In this document: piece by piece, positions 1-13,144 of the stretch | Layout: each line of letters begins with the position of its first letter | Position numbering within the stretch: position 1 is the stretch's first letter | Source of the DNA: Megaleporinus macrocephalus | Taxonomy: Eukaryota > Chordata > Actinopteri > Characiformes > Anostomidae | Length of the DNA stretch: 64,000 nucleotides | Assembly: GCA_021613375.1 (NCBI GenBank) | Contig: CM038716.1 | Span: forward strand, 11,061,167-11,125,166 | Direction of reading: 5' to 3' | Program-made: the position numbers and the translations under genes | Notes under the pieces: model-generated | Told to the model about the DNA's origin: nothing | Databases searched by the model: none | The model's input: only the letters and a program-made list of their open reading frames with translations

Positions 1-1160
1 ACATTTACACTCCATTATCAGTACTTTCTACTCCTTACATTTACACTCCATTAGCAGTACTTTCTACTCCTTATATTTACACTTCATTATCAGTACTTTC
101 TATTCCTTACATTTACACTCCATTATCAGTACTTTCTACTCCTTACATTTACACTCTATTATCAGTACTTTCTACTCCTTATATTTACACCCCATTATCT
201 GTACTTTCTACTCCTTACGTTTACATTCCATTATCTGTACTTTATATTCCTTACATTTACACTCTATTATCAGTACTTTCTACTCCTTACGTTTACACTC
301 CATTATCTGTACTATCTACTCCTTACATTTACACTCCATTATCTGTACTTTCTACTCCTTACATTTACACTCCATTATCAGTACTTTCTACTCCTTTCAT
401 TTACACTCCATTATCAGTACTTCCTACTCCTTACGTTTACACTCCATTATCAGTACTTTCTACTCCTTACATTTACACTCTATTATCAGTACTTTCTAGT
501 CCTTACATTTACACTCCATTATCAGTACTTTCTACTCCTTACATTTACACTCCATTATCAGTACTTTCTACTCCTTACATTTACACTCCATTATCTGTAC
601 TTTCTACTCCTTACATTTACACTCCATTATCAGTACTTTCTACTTCTTACATTTACACTCAATTATCAGTACTTTCTACTCCTTACATTTACACTCCATT
701 ATCAGTACTTTCTACTCCTTACATTTACACTCCATTATCTGTACTTTCTACTCCTTACATTTACACTCCATTATCAGTACTTTCTACTTCTTACATTTAC
801 ACTCAATTATCAGTACTTTCTACTCCTTACATTTACACTCCATTATCTGTACTTTCTACTCCTTACATTTACACTCCATTATCAGTTCTTTCTACTCCTA
901 ACATTTACACTCCATTATCAGTACTTTCTACTCCTTACATTTACACTCCATTATCTGTACTTTCTACTCCTTACATTTACACTCCATTATCAGTTCTTTC
1001 TACTCCTAACATTTACACTCCATTATCAGTTCTTTCTACTCCTAACATTTACACTCCATTATCAGTACTTTCTACTCCTTACATTTACACTCCATTATCA
1101 GTACTTTCTACTCCTTACATTTACACTCCATTATCAGTACTTTCTACTCCTTACATTTAA
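1..1160. repeat. 36-bp minisatellite, cut by window start
   Basis: About 32 head-to-tail copies of a 36-bp unit built around TTACACTCCATTATCAGTAC. Variants alternate between 'atcagtac' and 'atctgtac'. The array starts before the window and stops sharply near 1160, where the text becomes ordinary AT-rich DNA. No coding potential was seen. Confidence 0.95.
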
Positions 1161-1804
1161 ATATAGTGTCGTTACTTCTATTTCATTTCAGCTTGTTTTC
1201 ATTCATGTACATTTACATTCCAGTGAAGATTATTGATAACATGTCTTTGACGTTTGACTTCATTACAATAATTATAGACTAGTCATCATATCTTCTGCTC
1301 CATAAACACATGTTAATGTTCAGTAGTAACAGATATGCTTCTTTAATATATTTACATTGTATTAAACTACATTCATGTTTAATGGGCGTATATGAGCTGA
1401 AACAGGAAGCCTAGCGCATCCCAAATTTATCAACATTAACATTTTAATATAATATTATAGTCATTATGGCTTTTAGAAGAATGTTTTTTTGGGGAGGTGG
1501 GCTAGTGCACTATAGACCCCTGTTGTGCGGACTAAGCTTTTGTTCTTAATGACATTTTTTCCTTACATTACTTTTACTTTTATACTTTAAGTAGTTCTGA
1601 AAGCAGTACTTTTACACTCTTACTGGAGTAAAAAGCTTCAGTTGATACTTCAACTTGTACAGAAGTATTTTTTAAACCCTAGTATCTATACTTGAACCTG
1701 AGTAATGAATTAATGAACAGGCTTGATCTCAATATCATTGTTATGTATTTCCATGAACAAGGGCACATAACAGTCGGAGAAGTCAATATAATATAATGTA
1801 ATGT
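1161..1804. other. AT-rich unique spacer
   Basis: Ordinary AT-rich intergenic sequence. I see no gene, no long open frame and no recognisable element. Confidence 0.6.
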
Positions 1805-2731
1805 GGGTAGGGCTGGGCGATAAAACGATAACGATAATTATCGTGACATAATGTTTCCTAGATAGAACTATTAGATGTAGTCGATAGAAAGTCAGTAGAA
1901 TTAAGTTCCATCCATGTTTTGAGAGACAACACCAACAGCCAATGATAATGAGAATAGCGCCGCCCCCAAACCAATCAGGTGGCTGAACTAGAGTTCCTGT
2001 TTGGTTGAAGCACACAGTAGCGACAGCTTAACCCACGTACTATTAATCTGTTACTGCAGGCGTCACAGTCGAGCAGAGAGAATAAAATAAGAGAAAATAA
2101 CAGAAAACGTTAAACTACTACTGAAAGAAACATGTTACACGTGTTAATAATCTATAAATAATCTATAAGAGAAGATATACAGATAAACAGGTGCTGTCCT
2201 GCTGCTGTGTTGATGAAGCTCTACGGGATGTTTGATCTTCAAGGTCTCGTGTATAGCAGTTGTACTGTTGTGATCATCTCCACTGTGCAGAGCTGACAGA
2301 GCACCACACTGTTGTGTTTCTGTGTGAAACATTCCCACAACGTTAGATGTACATGAGAGATTGTAGCTGCAGCTCACGCTCTAGATAAATCCATGCTTTC
2401 AGTGGGCGCGGCTACCTTAGCGACGCATCAACACACGTTATGCTAATTCATGTAGTTTTGTAGTGGATAAAGATAAATATATATGTTGTAGGAGTTCGAG
2501 TGAGAACACTGAGACAAAGTTTACTTAATAATCTAAAATTCCGAGTAGGAAACTTTATTTTATACTGAAAACAGAATCAATAAACTAACTCCTCATTAGA
2601 GCAGACAAAGAGTCGACTCACCGCTATGAGTGAACATAACCAGAGTTCTTTCCTCAGCTAGAACTTAAAGAACCAGCAACAGCCTGATTAACACAGTGTC
2701 TGTGTGAATACTGTTCATACTAATACTGCCC

Positions 2732-2816
<85 letters not shown>

Positions 2817-2990
2817 TGTGTTCTATGGTACATTTGTCTATTTGATAGAAAATAAATCAGAGGATAAAATACAATTTAAGAAAAATTTTACATTTTGATA
2901 TCTTCACTTCTCACTTAAAGTAAAAAGGCAATAGTGATTTGATTTATATTGTGATATATATCGATATAGACTGATATGAATGTGGGTTAC
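1805..2990. mobile_element. Possible non-autonomous DNA element
   Basis: The left end (GGGCTGGGCGATAAAACGAT and the following ATTATCGTGACATAATG) resembles the edge of a dispersed fish repeat. The right side (2930-2985) again has TATCGATAT-type sequence. The interior contains an (AT)n run and no transposase. Exact ends and target-site duplications could not be fixed by eye, so this is a family resemblance rather than a proven element. Confidence 0.35.
2735..2813. repeat. (AT)n microsatellite
   Basis: About 39 uninterrupted AT dinucleotides. It is likely length-polymorphic and could fold as a cruciform. Confidence 0.97.
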
Positions 2991-3069
2991 CCTGCAGTTC
3001 TTTATCTGATACTCTAGAATTATGACTCTTCAACAATTCGGAGGATCCAGTAATAAACATGCTATACAT

Positions 3070-3260
3070 TGCCACAGAGGAAGGGTGCCCAAGCCTGGTC
3101 CCTGAGATCTTTCACCTTGGAGAGTTCAGATCACATCCAACACACCTGGTTCTAATATTCAGATGTTCCCAGGAGGGCTTTAGTACCTGGATCAGGTGCA
3201 CTGGCTTAGTGGTAGAGATCAACTTTGCAGGGTGGTAGATGTCCAAGACCAGGACTGAGG
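3070..3260. repeat. Degenerate fish inverted-repeat element
   Basis: The segment begins 'tgcccaagcctggtccctg' and ends with 'ccaagaccaggactgagg', an imperfect inverted pair. Between them are phrases such as 'cacacctggttctaat' and 'aggtgcactggctt', which are typical of a widespread short fish DNA element. It overlaps a meaningless minus-strand frame. Confidence 0.45.
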
Positions 3261-3368
3261 ACCTCTGCTCTTCTGTAGTTCCCACAGTGACCATAAGAAA
3301 GTTCTAAAACTGTGAGACCGATGACAAGACAAAGGTGATGCAGACCATACTGACTGACGTGGACCTAC

Positions 3369-3438
3369 CTGAAGCAGTGGTCAGACCCAGAGTGGTCAGA
3401 AGGAGAAACAGGATGGACACCCTCGCTGGCTTCATCAT
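3369..3438 (-). CDS. Putative first coding exon with signal peptide (orphan)
   Basis: Reading the minus strand from 3438, the exon codes for a start MMKPAR, a hydrophobic core SILFLLLTTLGL and a small-residue TTASG end. It runs into a consensus donor, CTTCAG|GTAGGT, at 3369/3368. The length is 23 codons plus one base, so it ends in phase 1. This shape, a whole signal peptide in exon 1 ending in phase 1, is typical of small secreted fish proteins such as CC chemokines. No second exon was found between the donor and position 1, so the remainder would lie outside the window or the exon is a relic. An upstream in-frame ATG at 3510 would put a charged 25-residue extension before the signal, so I prefer 3438. 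A TATA-like TTTATG lies near 3527 on the minus strand. The protein family is not identified. Confidence 0.4.
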
Positions 3439-3539
3439 GACCAGTGGCAACAGGACTCCACTTCTCCTCTGAGCTCTCTCACCAGCTGAAGGAAACCTCC
3501 TCTCCTCCATCCAGTGGTCATGCTCTCTGGACCAGCATA

Positions 3540-4185
3540 AACCAGATTACAAGCGACCCCTGAACCCAGTCACAGATATTATTAATACGGGTCTCAACCC
3601 TACGGGGCCAAAGTTCTTGGAAATGTTTATCGATCCGATAAAAGATGTTTTGCAGTGAATGTCAGATAGCATAGTGCAGATAAACATTATTGTTCTTAAT
3701 TAGCAGGTCAAAGTTCACGCAAGGAACGCTTCAGCATGTGACACAGCCGGCAGTTCAGCACTTTTTCAGTCTGGCTGGAATCTTTCTGTTTACCTTTTAC
3801 AGCCTGCCAGCAGATTTCCAAGGACATTCAATCAGGGGATTGAGAAGGTCATCCCTTCAGCTGGCATTGCTTGAAACATAGAGTTTCACTTGTGTTTAGG
3901 ATCATTATCCTGTGGTAGACGGCGTCTTTTCAGTCTCATGCTGCCCTTATAATCAACATTTCCATCAATAAGTCTTCTGTATTAATTATTTTACTATTTT
4001 ATCTTAAAAACTTAGTTTTTTTGGAAATATTTGTTCATCCCAAATATCATGCCTGCAACACATTCTAAAAAAGCTTGCAACAGAAGGTTTACAATTGTGT
4101 GTGAGGTTGAAATAAACATGGACATCCCTAAAAAAGACGGCGTCTACAAGGCAGCATGGGTGGATCCCACCAAGTGTGGAGAGGT
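3540..4185. other. Intergenic spacer, nothing recognised
   Basis: Mixed-composition sequence with short chance frames only. There is no repeat structure or gene that I can support. Confidence 0.5.
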
Positions 4186-4189
4186 CAGA

Positions 4190-5390
4190 GTACACTATAT
4201 TGCCCAAAGTATTCACTCGTCCCATTCATAACCCATAGGGTGTAATATGATGTCAGTCCAACCTTTGCAGCTATAACAGCTTCAACTCTTCTGGGAAGGC
4301 TCTCCACACGGTTTAGGAGAGTGTTTATGGGAATGTTTGACCGTTCTTCCAGAAGACCATCTGTGAGGTCATACACTGATGTTGGACGAGAACGTCTGGC
4401 TCACAGTCTCCGCTCTAATTCATCCCAAAGGTGTTCTATCAGGTTGAGGTCAGGACTCTGGACTTGAGGTCAGGACCATTCAGGCCTATTATCCTGATTT
4501 ATTTATTAGGCACTATCCCAATAATAAATGCAGGCCAGTCAAGTTCTTCCACACCAAACTCGCTCCTCCATGTCTTTATGGAGCTGCTTTGTGCACTGGT
4601 GGGCAGTCATGTTGGAACATGAAGGGGCCATCCTCAAACTGTCAAACTTAAACTGGAACTAAGGGTCCGAGCCCATATCCTGAAAAACAACCACACACTA
4701 TAATCCCCCCTCCACCAAACTTTACACTCGGCACAATGCAGTCAGACAAGTACCGCTCTCCTGGCAACCGCCAAACCTAGACTCGTCCATCGCATTGCCA
4801 GACAGAGAAGCATGATTGGTCACTCCAGAGAACACGTCTCCGCTGCTCTAGAGTCCAGTGGCGGCGTGCTTTACTCCACTGACGCTCTGACTTGCGTTTG
4901 GTGATGTAAGGCTTGGATGCAGCTGCTCGGCCATGGAGACCCATTCCATGAAGCTCTCTACGCTCTGTTCTTGAGCTGATCTGAAGACCACATGAAGTTT
5001 GGAGGTCTGTAGTGATTGACTCTGTAGAAAGTTGGTGACCTCTGTGCACTATGCTCCTCAGCATCCGCTGACCCGCTCTGTCATTGTACGTGTTCTACCA
5101 CTTGGTGGCGGAGTTGCTGTCGTTCCCAATCACTTCCACTTTGTTAGAACACCACTGACAGTCCACTGTGGAATATTTAGTAGTGAGGAATCTTCACCAC
5201 TGGACCTGGTGCACAGGTGGCGTCCTATCACGGTACCACGCTGGAGTTCACTGAGCTCCTGAGAGACCCATTCTTTACTAATGTGTGTAGAAGCAGTCTG
5301 CATGACTAGCTGCTTGACTTTATACACCTGTGGTAATGGAAGTGATTAGAACACCTGAATTCGTGGATGCAGTGATGGATAACAGTTTAT
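4190..5390 (-). mobile_element. Degenerate Tc1-like (Tc1/mariner) transposon
   Basis: The left end (TATATTGCCCAAAGTATTCA near 4197) matches the terminal repeat style of fish Tc1-like elements. The right end near 5340-5390 is eroded. The body carries a broken transposase on the minus strand. Compared with intact relatives as I remember them, about 70 bp of foreign sequence sits near 4466-4530, and a block is missing near 4630. The element is inactive. Confidence 0.85.
4230..5290 (-). pseudogene. Tc1-like transposase pseudogene
   Basis: Three separated minus-strand frames show the expected order of a DDE transposase. The N-terminal helix-turn-helix part is at about 5130-5290 (ELSELQRGTVIGRHLC; NIPQWTVSG). 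The RNase-H-fold part is at 4777-5064 (RRHWTLEQRRRVLWSDQSCF, with the WSD aspartate kept but the next E changed to Q). The C-terminal end is at 4230-4376 ([20 protein letters not shown]). Frameshifts, an insertion and a deletion separate the pieces, so no functional protein is possible. Confidence 0.85.
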
Positions 5391-5399
5391 TGAAGTATT

Positions 5400-6500
5400 C
5401 CAGAACCCACATGGCGATATCCATCATATAGCCTATACACATTTCACAATGTTCTTAGTGTTAAATTGCTCTTGTTTCCAGAGCTGGAACACTGGAACGT
5501 GTTTGCTGGCATCAATTTCAGCACTTGTTTATTAAATATGCTAAAATTAATTTTTTTAAAATATATATTTTTTAAGATTTTATGAATCACTGCTATATTA
5601 CAATATTTATAACTGCTATTCCAACATTTTGGAATTGGGTTCATGGTCTGTACTTCAAACTACATTGCACAAGTCATTGCTAATATATGGTCTATATGGT
5701 CACTGTCCAAAGAAAAACATGTCTTTCTTCACTTTGAATGGAGGTCAATGGAACCAAAACATTTTCCAAGCTATTTTGCAGCATTTCCATTGGTCCATTC
5801 AGCAGCTGCCTTGTTCAAATGATGTAGGCAAAACAAAAATGGACGTATGGATGTATAAAATACATAAACTCTGCTTTTAAAGCAACTTTTAAATGCAGAG
5901 TTTATGTGTTTTATATATAAATACCTTCTAAACTGAAGATCCTGTAAAATGAAACCAGGTGTAGTCAACTATGTTTTCATATATTATATATTTATATAAT
6001 CTCATTTTCTGTATATTCAAATTTAATATGTTATGTGAACTTATAATTAGTGAAGTCACTGTGTATCTTCTTTACGACCTTGCTGAAGGACGGAGCTGAC
6101 TCAGCACATCTCAGCTTATCTCTCGGTTCTGTTGAAGAAGAATGAGAGATCACAGACGAGTGTGCAAGAGCCGGATCATAAAAGGAAAGTAGGAGGGCGA
6201 AGTTAGACAGATAACGGACAGGATTATGTAACTGACTGGCTGCTTTTTTGTAGCGTTGCTGGTCGTGTAGAATCTTTCTATTTAAATATCGTCTCTTGTT
6301 TTTAATAAATTAAGTACGTACACAGTGCAGAGTGAAATATTGTAGATGTGTTTGTTCAATATGTTTAGTATTGTTGATGTTATTTAATGTTAAATAATGT
6401 TTCTTCATTAATTTTTGTAAAATCATCTATCTGAGAACTCATCATAACTTTTCTATATAAGGAATTCTAAATGTTAATATAACTTAGCTGTGGTTATTTT
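5400..6500. other. AT-rich spacer with one hairpin
   Basis: No gene was seen. A near-perfect inverted repeat lies at 5855-5874 / 5895-5915 (arms TAAAATACATAAACTCTGC and its complement, 20-nt loop). It sits inside a segment (about 5640-5970) that shares the phrase CTGTCCAAAGAAAAACATGT with intron 5 at about 37396-37425, so it is probably part of a dispersed fold-back repeat. Confidence 0.5.
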
Positions 6501-7990
6501 TATTTAAATTTAATTATAATAATAATGATAATAATGTTATTAGAACTTTTTATATGTACATTTTCATTAGAACTTAATTCTGAATGTTAATTTTATTAGA
6601 ATTAAATTTTGATATTTATTAAGTTAGAATTTCATTCTAGATATAAATTTATTAGAACTTCATTCTGAGTGTTAATTTCATTTGAGGTTTATTCTGGTTT
6701 AAAATTTTAATAGAACTTAATTCTGGATATGAATCGTATTACAACCTCATGGATATTCATTTTATTAGAACTTCATTCCAGATATTACTTTCATTAGAAT
6801 TTCATTATGGACATTTATTTTCTTAGAACTTCATTCTTGAAATGCCTTTCATTAAAACTTTACTCTGAACATGAAATGTAATTGAACTTTATTCTGGAAA
6901 TAAATTTTATTAGAACTTGTTTCTGAATATTTTATTAGAATTTAATTCTGAATATTTTATTAGAGCTTCTTTCTGGATATTAGTTTTATTAGAACTCCAT
7001 TCTGGATGTTAATTTTTATTAGAATTTAGTTCTGATAACAATTTTATTAAAACTTAATTCTAGATATTACTTTTATTAGAATTTCTTTATAGAGGTTTAT
7101 TTTTTTATTCTTCATTCTAGAAATGCATTTCATTTCATTTGATTATTAATTGTAATAGAATATATTTTGGATATTAATTTTAATATAACTTCATCCTGGA
7201 TATTAATTTTAATATAACTTCATTTTGAATGTTAGTTTTATTAGAAATTCTAAATTTTAAATATGTTATTGTAACAAAGAGGGAAACTTGAGAGGCGGAT
7301 ACACATGCTAAAAAACACATGAACAGCTACACAGAGCCCACAGAGATATCAATGAATGACAAACACAGAGAGCAAAGAGAGGGAATAAAAAAAACAGGAA
7401 ACAAGGAACACCTGGGAACAGGAGCAGGTGAGGAGCGTAACATGAGGCTAGAAACAAGGAGGAGCACTGGACCAAAACAAAAACATGAACTCATGGCTAG
7501 GACCAGGGATGTAAACAAAGACAGAGACAGACAGGAGAAAGCAGAATGTGACAGTTATTATAATTTCATTCTAAATATTAATTTTATTCATTTTTATTCT
7601 GGTTTTAAATTTTATTAGAACTTCATTCTAGATATTACTTTTATTAAAATTTGATTCCAGATGTTTATTTTGTTAGAACTTCATTCCAGAAATGCGCTTT
7701 CTTAAAACTTTACTGTGGATATTAACTTTATTAGAACTTCATTCTGAATATTAATTTTATTAGGGTTTTTTTTTAATGTAAGTTTTAATTGAAGTTTATT
7801 CTGAATGTTAATCTTGTTAGAACATCATTCTGAATATTTTATTAGAATTTCATTATAGATGTTAACTTCATTAGCTTTTATTCTGGCTTTACATTACATT
7901 AATTTTATTAACTTTATTTTGATTGTTAGTTTTATCAGAACGTCACTCTAATGTTTCTAATATTTTATTAGAATTTTATTACAGATTAAT
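6500..7990. repeat. Degenerate ~30-bp AT-rich array
   Basis: Irregular repeats of a motif like TTTTATTAGAACTTCATTCT followed by 'ggatattaa', heavily diverged. It is interrupted at 7270-7553 by a probable solo LTR. No coding content was seen. Confidence 0.8.
7270..7553. mobile_element. Probable solo LTR (or TRIM)
   Basis: A 284-bp island of different composition lies inside the AT-rich array. It begins TGTAACAAAG and ends AATGTGACA, the TG...CA ends expected of a retroelement LTR. It is flanked on both sides by GTTAT (7265-7269 and 7554-7558), a 5-bp target duplication. An AATAAA is present near 7385. There is no internal gag/pol, so it would be a solo LTR left by recombination. The open frame through it (7319-7618) has no recognisable domain. 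Confidence 0.6.
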
Positions 7991-8499
7991 ATACAGCTCA
8001 ATTTATAGTTCCAGACACTAAAAGTTGATTTATGCATTTATCTATAACAAAATTATTTTTTTTAAACAGCAATTCCAAACATTTGCACTGCATGAAATAT
8101 ATTTAGCTAAATGTATTTAAGAACAAACACATCTGGTTGAACAAACATATATATTAAATATTTTCTCTCGCACACATACAGATTATATATATATTTATAT
8201 ACATACACACACACATTATACAACTCTTTAATCTGTAGGTGGATTTATGGAGTTAGATCGCCATCTGGTGGCCATAAATCGGCATGAAACACAGAAGCTT
8301 CTTTGTTGAGTCATGTAGACTAAAGATTAAGAAAATAAAAAAAAACAGCTGCTGCACTAAAACTACCCACTGTCTCTTCTATCAGCTCCACCTTCTTTCT
8401 TCAATAGTCAGGACCCCACAGATCTGTTAACCTCTTCTAATGCACAACATGGGACCCATATTAATTTCCCATGTTATTGTATGTATTGTTGAGTACCTC

Positions 8500-8640
8500 T
8501 TAGATATCCACACTCACTCACGCACACACTCACACCTACGGGCAGTTTAGAGTGAGGATCCTAACATACATGTGTTTGGACTGTGGGAGGAAACCGGAGT
8601 ACCAGGAGGAACCCACTCAAACACAGAGTGGGCACACCAC
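8500..8640. repeat. Widespread fish repeat fragment
   Basis: Contains GTGTTTGGACTGTGGGAGGA followed by 'aaccggagtaccaggaggaaccca', a phrase found in many copies across fish genomes. It lies directly before the 20-bp satellite and may be the seed from which the array grew. Confidence 0.5.
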
Positions 8641-11600
8641 CGTACTACACCACCATACTAACCACTACACCACCATACTAACCACTACACCACCATACTG
8701 ACCACTACACCACCATACTGACCACTACACCACCATACTGACCACTACACCACCGTACTATACTCTTACTAATAAACCACTACACCACCATACTGACCAC
8801 TACACCACCATACTAACCACTACACCACCATACTAACCACTACACCACCATACTAACCACTACACCATCATACTGACCACTACACCACCATACTAACCAC
8901 TACACCACCATACTAACCACTACACCATCATACTGACCACTACACCACCATACTAACCACTACACCACCATACTAACCACTACACCACCATACTAACCAC
9001 TACACCACCATACTGACCACTACACCACCATACTGACCACTACACCACCGTACTATACTCTTACTAATAAACCACTACACCACCATACTGACCACTACAC
9101 CACCATACTAACCACTACACCACCATACTAACCACTACACCACCATACTAACCACTACACCATCATACTGACCACTACACCACCATACTAACCACTACAC
9201 CACCATACTGACCACTACACCACCATACTGACCACTACACCACCATACTAACCACTACACCACCGTACTAACCATTACACCACCATACTGACCACTACAC
9301 CACCGTACTGACCACTACACCACCGTACTAACCACTACACCACCGTACTGACCACTACACCACCATACTAACCACTACACCACCATACTGACCACTACAC
9401 CACCATACTAACTACTACACCACCGTACTAACCACTACACCACCGTACTAACCACTACACCACCGTACTAACCACTACACCACCATACTAACCACTACAC
9501 CACCTTACTAACCACTACACCACCGTACTAACCACTACACCACCATACTGACCACTACACCACCATACTAACCACTACACCACCATACTAACCACTACAC
9601 CACCGTACTAACCACTACACCACCATACTAACCACTACACCACCGTACTAACCACTACAGCACCGTACTAACCACTACACCACCATACTAACCACTACAC
9701 TACCATACTAACCACTACACCACCATACTAACCACTACACCACCGTACTAACCACTACACCACCGTACTACACCACCATACTAACCACTACACCACCATA
9801 CTGACCACTACACCACCATACTGACCACTACACCACCATACTGACCACTACACCACCGTACTATACTCTTACTAATAAACCACTACACCGTACAGCACCG
9901 TACTAACCACTACACCACCATACTAACCACTACACTACCATACTAACCACTACACCACCATACTAACCACTACACCACCGTACTAACCACTACACCACCG
10001 TACTACACCACCATACTAACCACTACACCACCATACTAACCACTACACCACCATACTGACCACTACACCACCATACTGACCACTACACCACCATACTGAC
10101 CACTACACCACCGTACTATACTCTTACTAATAAACCACTACACCACCATACTGACCACTACACCACCATACTAACCACTACACCACCATACTAACCACTA
10201 CACCACCATACTAACCACTACACCATCATACTGACCACTACACCACCATACTAACCACTACACCACCATACTAACCACTACACCATCATACTGACCACTA
10301 CACCACCATACTAACCACTACACCACCATACTAACCACTACACCACCATACTAACCACTACACCACCATACTGACCACTACACCACCATACTGACCACTA
10401 CACCACCATACTGACCACTACACCACCATACTGACCACTACACCACCATACTGACCACTACACCACCATACTGACCACTACACCACCGTACTATACTCTT
10501 ACTAATAAACCACTACACCACCATACTGACCACTACACCACCATACTAACCACTACACCACCATACTAACCACTACACCACCATACTAACCACTACACCA
10601 TCATACTGACCACTACACCACCATACTAACCACTACACCACCATACTGACCACTACACCACCATACTGACCACTACACCACCATACTAACCACTACACCA
10701 CCGTACTAACCATTACACCACCATACTGACCACTACACCACCGTACTGACCACTACACCACCGTACTAACCACTACACCACCGTACTGACCACTACACCA
10801 CCATACTAACCACTACACCACCATACTGACCACTACACCACCATACTAACTACTACACCACCGTACTAACCACTACACCACCGTATTAACCACTACACCA
10901 CCGTACTAACCACTACACCACCATACTAACCACTACACCACCTTACTAACCACTACACCACCGTACTAACCACTACACCACCATACTGACCACTACACCA
11001 CCATACTAACCACTACACCACCATACTAACCACTACACCACCGTACTAACCACTACACCACCATACTAACCACTACACCACCGTACTAACCACTACAGCA
11101 CCGTACTAACCACTACACCACCATACTAACCACTACACTACCATACTAACCACTACACCACCATACTAACCACTACACCACCGTACTAACCACTACACCA
11201 CCGTACTACACCACCATACTAACCACTACACCACCATACTGACCACTACACCACCATACTGACCACTACACCACCGTACTATACTCTTACTAATAAACCA
11301 CTACACCGTACAGCACCGTACTAACCACTACACCACCATACTAACCACTACACTACCATACTAACCACTACACCACCATACTAACCACTACACCACCGTA
11401 CTAACCACTACACCACCGTACTACACCACCATACTAACCACTACACCACCATACTAACCACTACACCACCATACTGACCACTACACCACCATACTGACCA
11501 CTACACCACCATACTGACCACTACACCACCGTACTATACTCTTACTAATAAACCACTACACCACCATACTGACCACTACACCACCATACTAACCACTACA

Positions 11601-12895
11601 CCACCATACTAACCACTACACCACCATACTAACCACTACACCACCATACTAACCACTACACCATCATACTGACCACTACACCACCATACTAACCACTACA
11701 CCACCATACTAACCACTACACCACCATACTAACCACTACACCACCATACTGACCACTACACCACCATACTGACCACTACACCACCATACTAACCACTACA
11801 CCACCATACTAACCACTACACCACCATACTAACCACTACACCACCATACTAACCACTACACCATCATACTGACCACTACACCACCATACTAACCACTACA
11901 CCACCATACTAACCACTACACCACCATACTAACCACTACACCACCATACTGACCACTACACCACCGTACTATACTCTTACTAATAAACCACTACACCACC
12001 ATACTGACCACTACACCACCATACTAACCACTACACCACCATACTAACCACTACACCACCATACTAACCACTACACCATCATACTGACCACTACACCACC
12101 ATACTAACCACTACACCACCATACTGACCACTACACCACCATACTGACCACTACACCACCATACTAACCACTACACCACCGTACTAACCATTACACCACC
12201 ATACTGACCACTACACCACCGTACTGACCACTACACCACCGTACTAACCACTACACCACCGTACTGACCACTACACCACCATACTAACCACTACACCACC
12301 ATACTGACCACTACACCACCATACTAACTACTACACCACCGTACTAACCACTACACCACCGTACTAACCACTACACCACCGTACTAACCACTACACCACC
12401 ATACTAACCACTACACCACCTTACTAACCACTACACCACCGTACTAACCACTACACCACCATACTGACCACTACACCACCATACTAACCACTACACCACC
12501 ATACTAACCACTACACCACCGTACTAACCACTACACCACCATACTAACCACTACACCACCGTACTAACCACTACAGCACCGTACTAACCACTACACCACC
12601 ATACTAACCACTACACTACCATACTAACCACTACACCACCGTACTAACCACTATACCACCATACTAACCACTACACCACCATACTAACCACTACACCACC
12701 TTACTAACCACTACACCACCGTACTAACCACTACACCACCGTACTAACCACTACACCACCGTACTAACCACTACACCACCATACTAACCACTACACCACC
12801 GTACTAACCACTACACCACCGTACTAACCACTACACCACCATACTAACCCCTACACCACCATACTAACCCCTACACCACCATACTAACCACTACA
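8640..12895. repeat. 20-bp satellite with ~1.4-kb higher-order repeat
   Basis: About 210 copies of a 20-bp unit (ACCACTACACCACCATACTA, with A/G swaps at two sites). A variant block reading 'tactatactcttactaata' recurs at 8755, 9051, 9859, 10114, 10489, 11277, 11532 and 11967. Spacings between matching markers (9051 to 10489, 9859 to 11277, 10114 to 11532, 10489 to 11967) are 1418-1478 bp, so a block of about 1.4 kb has been duplicated more than once. No open frame runs through it. Confidence 0.97.
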
Positions 12896-13144
12896 GCACT
12901 TTTGTAAATCTATTAAAATCAGTTTATTTCAGTATGTAATGTTCCAAGTGTTCATTAAAAAATCTTGTTTATGATCAAATCATTATTTTAATTCTTATTT
13001 ATTTACTTCATGAACAAAAATAGTGTCTGTAAATAGAAGGCAGTGATACAAAATGATTTTTTAAAAATATATTAAAGATTAATATAGAAGATAAAATCTC
13101 AGTCAGGTCACTTTTGACCCAGGTTGTGCATCAAAGGCTTAAAT

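Larger units (their letters stand above)
8427..13142. mobile_element. TTAA-flanked inverted-repeat element inflated by a satellite
   Basis: The outer ends are TTAA plus 'cctcttctaatgcacaac' at 8427 and 'gttgtgcatcaaagg' plus TTAA at 13142. They match the ends of a compact relative at 58485-58977 (CCCTTTGATGCACAA / TTGTGCAGCAAAGGG, each with TTAA). Internal text is also shared, for example 'atttacttcatgaaca' and 'gaaggcagtgatacaaa'. TTAA target sites are typical of piggyBac-like elements. Here about 4.4 kb, mostly the 20-bp satellite, separates the two halves. Confidence 0.6.

Noticed and set aside
1710..2015. 101-codon minus-strand frame
   Set aside because: Falls across the edge of a probable DNA element; composition and content look like chance.
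4031..4231. 66-codon plus-strand frame near the Tc1-like element
   Set aside because: It overlaps the transposon end in the opposite sense to the transposase and has no supporting signal.
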